64,000 nt of DNA. Origin: Lewinella sp. 4G2 (GTDB lineage Bacteria; Bacteroidota; Bacteroidia; Chitinophagales; Saprospiraceae). Each line of letters starts with the position of its first letter. Position 1 is the stretch's first letter. The stretch spans positions 312,501-376,500 of the forward strand of contig NZ_LVWJ02000011.1 of the NCBI RefSeq assembly GCF_001625015.1, read 5' to 3'. Under the pieces are notes generated by a model. That model had not been told where the DNA came from. It did no database searches and saw nothing but the letters and a program-made list of their open reading frames with translations. The position numbers and the translations under genes are program-made. This document shows, piece by piece, positions 15,993 through 25,371 of the stretch.

Positions 15993-18764
15993 ATGCGCCA
16001 CCTTTTACTCCTACTCACCTTACTAATCCTCCCCCTAGCCGCCGGGGCGACGCACAACCGGGCGGGAGAGATCATCGTGCGCAAGGCGGGAGACTGCGGT
16101 AGCATCAACGATCAGCTAAGGATTGAGGCCACCATCATCACCTATACCGAAACCATCCAAACGGAGGTGGACAGGGATAGCCTGATCATCTCCTGGGGCA
16201 TCGGCCAGCCTTCGGAGACAATCGCACGGACGGCACGGATCTCGTTGGGGAACGGTATTCAACGCAACGAGTATACGCAAACTCATACTTACAGTGGGCC
16301 GGGCACTTATTTCATCAGCTTTCAGGATCAGAACCGTGTGGCCAATGTGCTCAATATTGATGGAGGTTCGTCGGTAAATATTCCCTTTAGCGTTTATACC
16401 GTTTACACGCTAATTAATCCTTTATTTGGAGGGTGCAACTCTTCACCGGAGATGACCCAAATCCCCATTGAAAACGCGTGTAGCGGTTCCGTGTGGACGC
16501 ACAATCCCGGCGCCTTCGACGTAGATGGAGACTCACTCGCATTTGAGTTCACGATTCCGCAACGGGCACCGAATATTCCAATTGCGGACTACGTTTTACC
16601 CAATCGCTTTGGCGGCACAACGGGGTCATTAACGATTGACGAAGAGTCCGGACAGATCACCTGGAATACGCCAGTTACTCCCGGAGAATACAACCTTGCC
16701 TTCCTCATCAAATCCTTCCGAAACGGCCTCCCGCTGGACACCGTGGTCCGCGATATGCAGATCTTCGTGGAGGAGTGCAGCAACGACCCACCGACGCTGG
16801 ACATTCCCGTAGAAGAGATCTGCGTAGTGGCGGGTGAACTCATCGAGTTCGACGTAATCGCCGGAGCGCCAATTGAGGACGATCCACAACTCGTACGGTT
16901 GGAAGCCAGCGGCCGGCCTTTTGACCTGCCGGATAATCCCGCCACCTTTACGCCAAATGATTCGCTCTATAACGAAGATCCGTTTCAGCGCACTTTCCGG
17001 TGGCGACCTACCTGTTCGGAAGTAAGTAATCAGCCGTACTTCGTTGTATTCCGGGCGGAAGATGACTTTTTCCAGCGTTCCAACGTTGGCGACCGTCAGG
17101 GTGGTTTGGCGACTCTGAGGTCGGTCTCCATCAAAGTAGTTGCCCCACCACCGGAGGACCTACAGACGGTAGCGGACAACGAATCCGTATTGCTCTCCTG
17201 GGAGAAACCTTACGCATGCGAGGACCAGGACAATCCGCGTTTTCGTGGTTTTAGCGTATGGCGGCGCATTGGAAGCAATCCCTTCGTGGTCGACACGTGT
17301 GAGACCGGGCTACAGGGGCGCGGCTACACCGAGATCACCGACCAACCGACCATGGAAATGGATAATGGGCGGTACGTGTTTTTAGACCTTGACATTACTC
17401 CTGGCCGCACGTATTGTTACCGGGTGGTCGCGGATTTTGGAAGACCCGTCGCAGGTAGCAATGCCTTCTTTGGCCTCCTGGAGTCCATCCCCTCCGAAGA
17501 GATCTGCGTCCAATTAGAAAGGGATTTACCGTTACTGACGAAGGTGGACGTCACGGAAACAGATGATTCGGATGGTGAAATCGACGTCTGTTGGGTATTG
17601 CCCAATGCCGACGCCCTGGATACTCTCCTGAATGAAGGCCCCTACCGCTACGTCCTTAGCCGCGCGACGGGGCAGACGACAGACCCCGGGAGCTTCTCCC
17701 CCATCGCTACCTTTGAAACGGAGTTCTTCGGGGAGGAGGTAGATACTTGCTTCACTGATACGGGCCTGAACACGACCGACGATGCCTATACCTACCGCAT
17801 CGAATTATTCGTAGCGGTTGAAACCGAGCCAGTTGGCGAACCCCAACCCGGCAGCAGCGTCCGCCTGGAGGGGAGCCCCACGGATGAAGCCAACGTGTTG
17901 AATTGGTCCTTCACCGTACCGTGGACGAACTTCAGCTACGACGTACTTCGCCGCGGCCCGGGTGAAGCCGACTTTACGTTGCGGGCGACTACGCAAGAAC
18001 AAACCTTCCGCGATGAGAACCTGACCAACGGTGAGGAATACTGTTACATCATCCTGGCATCCGGCACCTACAACGTTGAAGGCCTGCCGGAACTACTGCT
18101 GAACAATAGCCAGGAGCTGTGTCTGGTCCCGGAGGATAATGTCCCCCCGTGTCCACCGACCCTTTCCATTACCAGCCCTTGTGATCGAGGGGTAGATTGT
18201 ACGGATGCGAATAACTTGTTTAACACCCTGAATTGGGTGCGGCCAATCGACGTGTGTGGTGATGGTGACGTCGCCGGCTACCGCATCTACTTCGCGGCCG
18301 GCCCCGACGCGGAATTCAACCAGATCGTCGAACTCAACGGAGAACGGACGAATACGTACGATGACTTCCCAATGAACGGTATTACCGGTTGCTACGCCAT
18401 CACAGCCTTCGACCAGAACGGTAACGAAAGCGAGTTCAGCGAGGTGATTTGTGTGACGAATTGCCCAATCTATGATCTCCCCAACACCTTCACCCCGAAC
18501 GGTGACGGGCAGAACGAAGTATTTGTACCCATCAGCCGTTGTTTTGTGGACCGGGTTGACTTCCAGATCTTCAACCGCTGGGGCCAATTGGTCTTCGAGA
18601 CGGAGGACCCGGCTTTGAACTGGACCGGCGTTAATCAGTCGGGTGATGCATTAGCTTCGGGGACTTACTACTACGTGGCGACGATCTTTGAAGAGCGGTT
18701 GGAGGGGGTTACGGCTTCTTCGGAGCAGTTGTCTGGGTATATTGAATTGATTCGGGGGGAGTGA
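15993..18764 (+). CDS. large secreted fibronectin/PKD-like protein with T9SS type B (CHU_C) sorting domain
   Basis: 923 residues. A signal peptide (LLLLLTLLILPLAAGATHNRAGE) is followed by a region with the THNRAGEI motif common in Bacteroidota adhesin-like proteins, several Ig- or fibronectin-like beta domains (for example VLSWEKPYACEDQDN, LNWSFTVPWTNFSYDVLRR) and a gliding-motility-associated CHU_C domain: LPNTFTPNGDGQNEVF, FNRWGQLVFET, LASGTYYYVATI. Type B domains send cargo through the T9SS with a PorE/SprF-type partner. It is likely a surface adhesin or matrix protein. A hairpin terminator follows 44 bases after the stop. Confidence 0.9.
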   Translation: MRHLLLLLTLLILPLAAGATHNRAGEIIVRKAGDCGSINDQLRIEATIITYTETIQTEVDRDSLIISWGIGQPSETIARTARISLGNGIQRNEYTQTHTYSGPGTYFISFQDQNRVANVLNIDGGSSVNIPFSVYTVYTLINPLFGGCNSSPEMTQIPIENACSGSVWTHNPGAFDVDGDSLAFEFTIPQRAPNIPIADYVLPNRFGGTTGSLTIDEESGQITWNTPVTPGEYNLAFLIKSFRNGLPLDTVVRDMQIFVEECSNDPPTLDIPVEEICVVAGELIEFDVIAGAPIEDDPQLVRLEASGRPFDLPDNPATFTPNDSLYNEDPFQRTFRWRPTCSEVSNQPYFVVFRAEDDFFQRSNVGDRQGGLATLRSVSIKVVAPPPEDLQTVADNESVLLSWEKPYACEDQDNPRFRGFSVWRRIGSNPFVVDTCETGLQGRGYTEITDQPTMEMDNGRYVFLDLDITPGRTYCYRVVADFGRPVAGSNAFFGLLESIPSEEICVQLERDLPLLTKVDVTETDDSDGEIDVCWVLPNADALDTLLNEGPYRYVLSRATGQTTDPGSFSPIATFETEFFGEEVDTCFTDTGLNTTDDAYTYRIELFVAVETEPVGEPQPGSSVRLEGSPTDEANVLNWSFTVPWTNFSYDVLRRGPGEADFTLRATTQEQTFRDENLTNGEEYCYIILASGTYNVEGLPELLLNNSQELCLVPEDNVPPCPPTLSITSPCDRGVDCTDANNLFNTLNWVRPIDVCGDGDVAGYRIYFAAGPDAEFNQIVELNGERTNTYDDFPMNGITGCYAITAFDQNGNESEFSEVICVTNCPIYDLPNTFTPNGDGQNEVFVPISRCFVDRVDFQIFNRWGQLVFETEDPALNWTGVNQSGDALASGTYYYVATIFEERLEGVTASSEQLSGYIELIRGE

Positions 18765-18807
18765 CGGTTTCGACCTGGTTCAGTATCTGATCAACTTCTC
18801 TATTTTG

Positions 18808-18829
18808 GTATGGCTTCGCCATACTTTTT
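18808..18829 (+). terminator. intrinsic terminator after the type B protein
   Basis: A perfect GTATGGC-TTC-GCCATAC hairpin followed by five T. It lies within a roughly 180-base gap that holds nothing else recognisable. Confidence 0.8.
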
Positions 18830-18948
18830 CCGGAAGAAGATTAAGGCGGAAGAGAGGGATAAGAGGAGAGAGTTGGTAGACCATGAGAATTTGGTGCTGA
18901 CCTAGGTGACTTAACTAGACTCACGGCTTACTGTAACTCCTTCGTTAC

Positions 18949-19248
18949 CTAGCAACAATTGGCGAAAAACAGTCTGATGCGGTCGCGGTAAGTGTTGGCG
19001 ATGCAATACTTCATGCTATTGCCGTCTACCGTTCCGCTGATCAGTCCGGCGGCCCTGAGTTCCTTTAGGTGGCGGGCGATGGTGGGTTGGGAGAGGTCCA
19101 TATCCTCGGTGAATTCCCGGCCGATGCAGCAGTTGATGTCCATCAGCTTTTGGAGGATGGCAATGCGGGCGGGGTGGCCCAGTGCCTTGAACAGGGCCGC
19201 GTACTGCAGTTGCTCGGCGGTGTAGGCGGGGGTTTTAGTAAGGCCCAT
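18949..19248 (-). CDS. ArsR-family transcriptional regulator
   Basis: A winged-helix repressor of about 99 residues from the ATG at 19248 (MGLTKTPAYTAEQLQYAALF); the frame is open to 19293, 4 bases from the upstream gene. The ArsR/SmtB fold is clear: ALGHPARIAILQKLMD, the recognition helix DLSQPTIARHLKELRAAGLI and the wing DGNSMKYC. Cysteines sit as a CC pair before the recognition helix (INCCIGREF) and again at the extreme C-terminus (FFANCC), which suggests As(III)- or thiophilic-metal sensing. It follows the DUF6428 gene in a probable two-gene operon. Confidence 0.88.
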   Translation of the reverse strand: MGLTKTPAYTAEQLQYAALFKALGHPARIAILQKLMDINCCIGREFTEDMDLSQPTIARHLKELRAAGLISGTVDGNSMKYCIANTYRDRIRLFFANCC

Positions 19249-19297
19249 TCGGAAGGGATTAATTCCAGATGAAAAAAAGGGGTAGCCTGACAATTCT

Positions 19298-19789
19298 TTA
19301 GCAGCAGCCGCTTCCCGGTTTACAGGTGGATTCCGCTTTGGCTTTCGAGAAACTACTAGCGAGACTCACCATCGTCTTCTTGACTTTTCCGGGGATGATA
19401 CCGCAGGCGTCCAGGGCAAGGCAGTCTGTTTGTTTGCCGGTGAGTTGAAGGGCGCCGTCGCGGGCTTCCAGACCAAATTTCTGGATGGTGTCCTTCCCCT
19501 GATATTCCACCTCCAGCGGGAGGTTGCCGAGGCCTAGTTGGGTCTCCGCCATTTCAATGATCTTCCGCAAGCCGGCTACGGATAGCCGGTGATCTAAGTC
19601 ATTCGCGACCCAGAGTTGGAGGTTGGCGGTTCGTTCGTCGCGAAGGGTGCCGCCGCAATCGATGAAGCGCTTCGTCACTTCCCCTAATTCCGTGACGTGA
19701 AAGTGGGCGGGTACTGGGGTACCGTCCGGCAACAGGATGCTTAGGGTATCGCCGGTAGGTTGGAAGGCTTTGAGTTCGGAAAGGAGCAT
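19298..19789 (-). CDS. DUF6428 family protein, arsenic-locus type
   Basis: 163 residues, cytoplasmic, matching the DUF6428 family by its start (LLSELKAF) and the HFHVTELGEVTKRFIDCGG segment. The family is usually encoded beside ArsR repressors in arsenic-resistance loci, with unknown biochemical role. The tail ends in KPGSGCC, so both proteins of this operon carry a C-terminal Cys-Cys. No arsenate reductase or efflux gene is next to it here. Confidence 0.8.
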   Translation of the reverse strand: MLLSELKAFQPTGDTLSILLPDGTPVPAHFHVTELGEVTKRFIDCGGTLRDERTANLQLWVANDLDHRLSVAGLRKIIEMAETQLGLGNLPLEVEYQGKDTIQKFGLEARDGALQLTGKQTDCLALDACGIIPGKVKKTMVSLASSFSKAKAESTCKPGSGCC

Positions 19790-20074
19790 GGAGATTTAAT
19801 TTTAGTGGGGTTTGATACTTCGGTGAGTCAGACATCTACAACTCACCACAAAGCTATATAGCAATATTACTATTAACTACCGAGATCTGCAATTGTTGTT
19901 GGGGAAACTTTAAAACAGTAGACATCAGTGCCGGGCCCGTGGCCGACAAAACCTGGCTCCCCCTACGGAGGTTATGAAATACTGAACGGCTATATTTGAA
20001 CGTTCACGTGGTCACCCGTCCGTTGTTGAGTTATTCGACCGATTCATGCGGGCCGGTCTTATTCGCTTTCCAGA

Positions 20075-21328
20075 ATGAAATACGTCTTCCTTTTCGTCGT
20101 CCTGTTACCCCTCTGCATGAGTGGGACCGTCCTGGGCCAGGAGGTGGGGAGATCGTCCTTACCCGGCACCCGCGGCAGCGCCCAGCTATTTGAGCAACGG
20201 ATAGAGCCCGACAAACTGGTGCCGCAAGATCGCTACCCGACCTACCAGGAATACGAGGAATTGATGTACACGCTGGCGCGGACCTACCCCGATCGGTGTG
20301 CGCTGGAAAGATGGGGCACCCTACCCTCCGGCAAACAGATTCTGACACTGCGCCTGAGCGAAAATGTGCGCCACCGGCAGGGAAAGCCCCAGGTATTGCT
20401 CACCGCCGCGATGCACGGTGACGAACTCGCCGGCTACTGGCTGCTGCTGAATATGGCCGAAAAAATGCTGCGGGGTGACCACGCCTTTTTGCTGGGTGAT
20501 CTCGAGGTATTCATCAATCCACTGGCCAATCCCGACGGCGCTTACTACTCCAGTGACCAACACCTGCTCAGCAGCCGGCGGGGCAACCGCAACGGCGTGG
20601 ACCTGAACCGGAACTACCCCGACCCCGACGACGGCGCCCACCCCGATAACCGAACGTACCAGCCGGAAACGGAGATCTTCATGCGGGCCGCCGCCGACCA
20701 TAGTTTTGACCTCGCGCTCAATATCCACGGTGGCGCGGAGGTGTTTAATTACCCCTGGGATACCTACCGGAACCGCCACCCCGACAACGTTTGGTGGCGC
20801 CGCATCAGCCGGGAATTTGCCCAACGTGCGCAAATCAGCAGTGGCCGCGATGGTTACTTTGAGGACCGGCAAAACGGCGTAACGAACGGTCACGATTGGT
20901 ACCCCATCTCAGGATCCCGCCAGGATTACATGAACTATTACCACCGTTGCCGCGAAGCGACGCTGGAGGTGAGTGACGCCAAACGCTTCCCCGCCGACGA
21001 CCTTACCCAGCTGTGGGACTACGTAAGTGGCCCCATCTACGGCTACGTGAATGAGGCCCGCAACGGCCTCCACGGCGAGGTGGTGGACGACCTGACCGGT
21101 GACCCTATCCCCGCCCGCATCTACATCCCGGGCCACGATAAGGATAACTCCGACGTGTTTGCGGACGGCGATTTTGGTGACTTCCAGCGCTACCTAGCCG
21201 ACGGCGAATACGAGGTGGAAGTCAGCGCTAAGGGCTATCTGCCCCAACGCCACCGGGTGATCGTCCGGAAAGACCGACGCACGAAGCTTGAAGTGCGAAT
21301 GCGCCGCCGTAGCGAGATCAGCCGGTAG
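20075..21328 (+). CDS. secreted M14 zinc carboxypeptidase with regulatory-like domain
   Basis: 417 residues with a signal peptide (MKYVFLFVVLLPLCMSGTVLG). Metallocarboxypeptidase fold: zinc ligands H114 and E117 (AAMHGDE) and H218 (NIHGG), substrate-binding DLNRNYP near 177-182, and catalytic E298 in EATLEVSD. From about 340 follows a carboxypeptidase regulatory-like beta domain (LHGEVVDDLTGDPIPARI ... YEVEVSAKGYLPQR) as in CPN/CPM-type enzymes. It should trim C-terminal residues from extracellular peptides. It has no T9SS tail, so it is probably periplasmic. It carries a dispersed 17-mer copy at 20165. Confidence 0.92.
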   Translation: MKYVFLFVVLLPLCMSGTVLGQEVGRSSLPGTRGSAQLFEQRIEPDKLVPQDRYPTYQEYEELMYTLARTYPDRCALERWGTLPSGKQILTLRLSENVRHRQGKPQVLLTAAMHGDELAGYWLLLNMAEKMLRGDHAFLLGDLEVFINPLANPDGAYYSSDQHLLSSRRGNRNGVDLNRNYPDPDDGAHPDNRTYQPETEIFMRAAADHSFDLALNIHGGAEVFNYPWDTYRNRHPDNVWWRRISREFAQRAQISSGRDGYFEDRQNGVTNGHDWYPISGSRQDYMNYYHRCREATLEVSDAKRFPADDLTQLWDYVSGPIYGYVNEARNGLHGEVVDDLTGDPIPARIYIPGHDKDNSDVFADGDFGDFQRYLADGEYEVEVSAKGYLPQRHRVIVRKDRRTKLEVRMRRRSEISR

Positions 21329-21384
21329 GCGGCACAACCTGGCATTGAGCGCGCCGAAAACCCCGGCGGGTCGCTGCTCCTGAT

Positions 21385-21392
21385 TACCTTTG
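21385..21392 (+). promoter_or_regulatory. -7 promoter element of pruA
   Basis: TACCTTTG, an exact TAnnTTTG box 49 bases before the start codon. No TTG is found at the ideal distance upstream. Confidence 0.45.
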
Positions 21393-21441
21393 CGGGCATC
21401 CCGATGCACCGGCCTAACCAGCCACTAAAACCAAGCCAGAG

Positions 21442-23076
21442 ATGTCCAACGCGATCTTCCACATTGACGTGCCCGCCAACGAGCCCGTACTGAATTACGC
21501 CCCCGGCAGCCCGGAGCGCGCCAACCTTAAAGCAGCCCTGAAAGCGGCGAAAGCCAAGGCCGTAGAACTACCCGCCTTCATCAACGGCGAGCGCATTCTG
21601 GAAGGCGAGAAAGTGAGCGTCCACCCGCCCCACGAACGGGACCACCTCCTTGGTCATTTCTACCGGGGCACGGAGGACCACGTACACCAGGCTATCGATG
21701 CCGCGTTGGCCGCCAAGGAATCCTGGGCCGCAACGCCCTGGCACGAACGTGCCGCCGTTTTTCTGCGGGCAGCCGACCTTCTGAGTGGGCCCTTCCGCGC
21801 GCGGATGAACGCGGCAACAATGCTCGGCCAGTCCAAAAATGCTTACCAGGCGGAGATCGACGCGGTTGCCGAACTGTGTGACTTCTTCCGCTTCAACGCC
21901 TACTTCTACCAGGAGATCATCAAGGAGCAGCCCTTGCACTCCCCCAAACCGACCTGGAATAAGGTGGAGTACCGCCCCCTCGAAGGTTTCGTAGTGGCCA
22001 TCACGCCCTTCAATTTCACCTCCATCGCGGCGAACCTGCCCGCGGCGCCCGCGCTTTGTGGCAACGTTTGCGTGTGGAAACCCTCCGAAACGCAGATCTA
22101 CTCCGCCGTCGTGATCATGGAGCTGTTTGAAGCGGCCGGATTGCCCAAGGGCGTCATCAACCTGATCTACACGGACGGGCCGAAGATGGGCGACATCGTC
22201 TTCAAACACCGCGAATTTGCCGGTCTTCACTTCACCGGCTCTACCGGTGTCTTCCAGCATTTGTGGAAGGAAATTGGCAACAACATCAGCAGCTACCGGA
22301 GCTACCCACGGGTCGTGGGCGAGACGGGTGGTAAGGATTTCATTGCGGTCCACCCCTCTTCCAATCCAGACCAGGTGGCCGTGGCCTGCCTGCGGGGTGC
22401 CTTTGAGTTCCAGGGCCAGAAGTGTTCGGCGGCCAGCCGGGCTTACCTGCCTGCTTCGCTGTGGCCCGCCATCAAGGAACGCTTGCTCGCGGACATGAAG
22501 ACCCTCAAGATGGGCACCGTCGAAGATTTCGGCAACTTCATCAACGCCGTGATCGACGAGCGGGCCTTCGACAAGATCGCCGGCTACATCGACGGCGAAA
22601 AGGATAAGGCAACCAGCGAGATCATTGCCGGTGGCGGCTACGATAAATCCAAAGGCTTCTTCATCGAGCCCACCGTGATCGTGACGACCGACCCGCGTTC
22701 CACTACGATGGAAGAAGAGATCTTTGGCCCCGTCCTGACCATCTACGTTTACGAAGACGACCAGTGGGAAGAAACGCTGAAGTTGGTGGACACCACTTCA
22801 CCCTACGCCCTCACCGGCGCCATTTTTGCTCAGGACCGGATCGTGATCAACCACGCCACCCGCGCCCTCGAGAACGCCGCCGGCAACTTCTACGTGAACG
22901 ATAAGCCCACGGGCGCCGTCGTTGGCCAGCAGCCCTTCGGTGGTGCGCGCGGTAGTGGTACGAACGATAAAGCCGGCTCCGCCCTCAACCTGCAGCGGTG
23001 GATCTCTCCACGGTTGATCAAAGAGAACTTTGCGGCGCCGCTGGATTACCGGTATGCGTTTTTGGGGGAGGAGTAG
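21442..23076 (+). CDS. pruA: L-glutamate gamma-semialdehyde dehydrogenase
   Basis: 544 residues, the usual length of the stand-alone bacterial/mitochondrial type (delta-1-pyrroline-5-carboxylate dehydrogenase). It oxidises glutamate semialdehyde to glutamate with NAD+, the last step of proline catabolism. Signatures are VVAITPFNFTSIAANLP (NAD-binding entry), FTGSTGVFQHLW, GETGGKDF with the general-base Glu, and FQGQKCSAASR with nucleophile C328. The C-terminal NFYVNDKPTGAVVGQQPFGG is specific for this subfamily. No proline dehydrogenase gene lies beside it. A strong terminator follows. Confidence 0.96.
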   Translation: MSNAIFHIDVPANEPVLNYAPGSPERANLKAALKAAKAKAVELPAFINGERILEGEKVSVHPPHERDHLLGHFYRGTEDHVHQAIDAALAAKESWAATPWHERAAVFLRAADLLSGPFRARMNAATMLGQSKNAYQAEIDAVAELCDFFRFNAYFYQEIIKEQPLHSPKPTWNKVEYRPLEGFVVAITPFNFTSIAANLPAAPALCGNVCVWKPSETQIYSAVVIMELFEAAGLPKGVINLIYTDGPKMGDIVFKHREFAGLHFTGSTGVFQHLWKEIGNNISSYRSYPRVVGETGGKDFIAVHPSSNPDQVAVACLRGAFEFQGQKCSAASRAYLPASLWPAIKERLLADMKTLKMGTVEDFGNFINAVIDERAFDKIAGYIDGEKDKATSEIIAGGGYDKSKGFFIEPTVIVTTDPRSTTMEEEIFGPVLTIYVYEDDQWEETLKLVDTTSPYALTGAIFAQDRIVINHATRALENAAGNFYVNDKPTGAVVGQQPFGGARGSGTNDKAGSALNLQRWISPRLIKENFAAPLDYRYAFLGEE

Positions 23077-23108
23077 GGTGACCCGAATCAATTCACCTCA
23101 CTTTTACT

Positions 23109-23149
23109 AAAAGCGGAGTCAATGGATCACCCAGTGGCTCCGCTTTTTT
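23109..23149 (+). terminator. intrinsic terminator after pruA
   Basis: AAAGCGGAG and CTCCGCTTT form a stem around a roughly 20-base loop, followed by a T run (TTTTTT). Confidence 0.85.
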
Positions 23150-23188
23150 CGATTATAAGAGTAACTAATCAATAAACCATCTTGAAAT

Positions 23189-24184
23189 ATGCGATTTTAT
23201 TTACTACTTATGATGATGCATTGTTCAATGCTGTATTGTCAACACAATAGTATCAGTAACATCGTTTGGTCTGCTACAGTCGAGGTAAACACTGGCTGGG
23301 AAAGCGAGGGCGAGTTGAATCATCGTTCAAAAGTGGTAAAGTATGTATCAAATACAGACGATCAGGCTCACATGATTGGCGTTAATGACTTTGACTTACA
23401 GCACAGTATTGTAAGTGCGATTGTTCGTAAAGAGCTATCCGTATACCGGGATGAAGATTTGACCTCCCCTTTAACCGATAGTGAAGTTGACCAAATATTC
23501 ATTCGGACAGGCCTAGTAGATAACAACAATAGATACTTAAATTCATCTGGCACAGATATAGTAACGACTTCACTAAACAGGATAAAGGGTAGCATAGGCC
23601 TAGTCTTAGATATAGAGTTGTCTGAAATGGGAGACTTAAATCAGGAGGTACGAGCGGGGCATTTAACATGGGAAGCATTGAATATTCGATATAATCTATA
23701 TTTCAAGATTCATCCCTTAAATGATAAGATCGCATTGACGGATGAATACACGTACGTTGAAAGGAAATATTTCCAAATGCCCTTTATCGCAATGAAAGAA
23801 TCATTTTCTTCCAAACAAGAAAAGGAACAAGTACTCATTCAGCTGTCTAATGCTATTGCTAGTAATATTAATGCATTCAATAACACGCTAGATTGGGGCG
23901 AACCATATCCATCTACAATCGCAAGTTTGGACGGGGGTGTGGACACAGTAGAAGTTATTGATGAAAACTTTAATGTTACTTATGTACCTTTTATTAGAGA
24001 GGCATTTTCTAAGCGCGTAAGTGGGTTACGTTTTTATCAGTTCTGGGCTTGGGATAGCAACACAAACAGATTGTATGTGGATCCAATAGGTTATGCTCCC
24101 TTGCATAGCGTAAGCGAACAGGATGGCTCATTCATCTATTGGCAACCAGAAATAAACTGGGTTCGACCAAAGTATAGAAATTGA
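23189..24184 (+). CDS. AT-rich secreted protein of unknown function
   Basis: 331 residues beginning MRFYLLLMMMHCSMLYCQH, a signal-peptide-like N-terminus. The body is acidic and rich in Asn and Ser. I recognise no family. The C-terminal RFYQFWAWDSNTNRLYVDPI faintly recalls GldN/PorN-like proteins, but the core GldN motifs are missing. Codon use and base composition are clearly more AT-rich than the neighbours on both sides, pointing to horizontal acquisition. The stop overlaps the extended frame of the next gene, and the AT-rich stretch ends there. Confidence 0.7.
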   Translation: MRFYLLLMMMHCSMLYCQHNSISNIVWSATVEVNTGWESEGELNHRSKVVKYVSNTDDQAHMIGVNDFDLQHSIVSAIVRKELSVYRDEDLTSPLTDSEVDQIFIRTGLVDNNNRYLNSSGTDIVTTSLNRIKGSIGLVLDIELSEMGDLNQEVRAGHLTWEALNIRYNLYFKIHPLNDKIALTDEYTYVERKYFQMPFIAMKESFSSKQEKEQVLIQLSNAIASNINAFNNTLDWGEPYPSTIASLDGGVDTVEVIDENFNVTYVPFIREAFSKRVSGLRFYQFWAWDSNTNRLYVDPIGYAPLHSVSEQDGSFIYWQPEINWVRPKYRN

Positions 24185-24249
24185 CGATATACAAATCCAT
24201 GGTCATCTCCTATTTAAAATCGACTTTCGCTTTTCTAATAAATGTCCTC

Positions 24250-25356
24250 ATGAAAAAAGAAGAAAAATACACCACCATCCACTACCAGAATTACCTGGAG
24301 CTGGACAAGCTATTATCCATCCAAAACAACCGGAGTGCGGCGTTGGGGGAGAATGCGCACGACGAGACGCTCTTCATCATCATGCACCAGGTGTACGAGT
24401 TGTGGTTCAAGCAGATCATGACGGAGCTGGATAGCGTTTGCGCCCTTTTCCGGGAAGAGCGGGTGGACGAGGACAACATGAATACCGTACTCCTTCGGCT
24501 CAAACGGATCTCTACCATCATTGATCTGATGATCGAGCAGATTAAGGTGATGGAGACAATGACACCGCTGGATTTTCTGGACTTTCGGGATTACCTCTTC
24601 CCCGCCTCCGGCTTCCAGAGTATGCAATTCCGGATGATTGAATCTACCCTCGGCCTGCGGGAGGGGGACCGGATGACTTACCACGGAAAATCGTACAAGA
24701 TCGCCTTTACGGAACCGCAGCAGGCCCGGCTGGAGGACATCGAAAATAACGGCAGCCTTTTTGAATTGGTGGAACGGTGGCTGGAGCGCACGCCTTTCCT
24801 TCAACTGGAAGGTTTCGATTTTTTGAGTGAATACCGGCAATCCGTTCACCACATGATTGAACGGGAGCGGAAAAACATTCAGGAGAGCGAGTACCTGACC
24901 GACCGGATGAAGGAAATTCGGCTGAAAATGCTGGGGGATAGCAACAGTTACTTCAAGCACGTCCTTTCCCGCGAAGAACACGAGCGGCTCATTGCGGAAG
25001 GCCAGAACCGGCTCTCCTACGATGCGACGATTGCGGCGCTCCTCATCAATCTCTACCGGGATAAACCCATCCTCAACATCCCCTTCAACCTGCTGACGGA
25101 GCTCACGAACATCGATGAGTTACTCACTACTTGGCGCTACCGCCACGCCCAAATGGTGATGCGGATGATCGGCAACAAGATCGGTACCGGCGGCTCCTCC
25201 GGCCACGATTACCTGGCGGCAACGGCGGAGAAGCACAAGATCTTTAAGGATCTGCATAATATTTCTTCGTTGTTAATCTCCCGCTCGGAGTTGCCGCAAC
25301 TGCCGGAGGACGTAGCGAAAAAGCTAGGATTTTACTTTTCTACCGGGCGGGCATAG
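24250..25356 (+). CDS. tryptophan 2,3-dioxygenase family protein
   Basis: A 368-residue heme enzyme of the tryptophan 2,3-dioxygenase fold, longer than typical bacterial TDO (about 280). Key residues: distal H46 in FIIMHQVYELWFKQ, R113 in DFRDYLFPASGFQSMQFR, proximal H299 in RHAQMVMRMIG, followed by the GTGGSSGHDYL loop. It should open the indole ring of tryptophan to N-formylkynurenine. The ATG at 24250 is used because the frame-open extension to 24181 has no family match. No kynureninase or formamidase gene is adjacent. It converges with the acyl-CoA reductase gene. Confidence 0.92.
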   Translation: MKKEEKYTTIHYQNYLELDKLLSIQNNRSAALGENAHDETLFIIMHQVYELWFKQIMTELDSVCALFREERVDEDNMNTVLLRLKRISTIIDLMIEQIKVMETMTPLDFLDFRDYLFPASGFQSMQFRMIESTLGLREGDRMTYHGKSYKIAFTEPQQARLEDIENNGSLFELVERWLERTPFLQLEGFDFLSEYRQSVHHMIERERKNIQESEYLTDRMKEIRLKMLGDSNSYFKHVLSREEHERLIAEGQNRLSYDATIAALLINLYRDKPILNIPFNLLTELTNIDELLTTWRYRHAQMVMRMIGNKIGTGGSSGHDYLAATAEKHKIFKDLHNISSLLISRSELPQLPEDVAKKLGFYFSTGRA

Positions 25357-25371
25357 CGCTCAACGGCTGGC

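Noticed and set aside
23189-24184. GldN/PorN T9SS ring subunit
   Set aside because: Only a short C-terminal stretch looks similar. Neighbouring gldK-L-M genes are missing, and the conserved GldN core is not seen.
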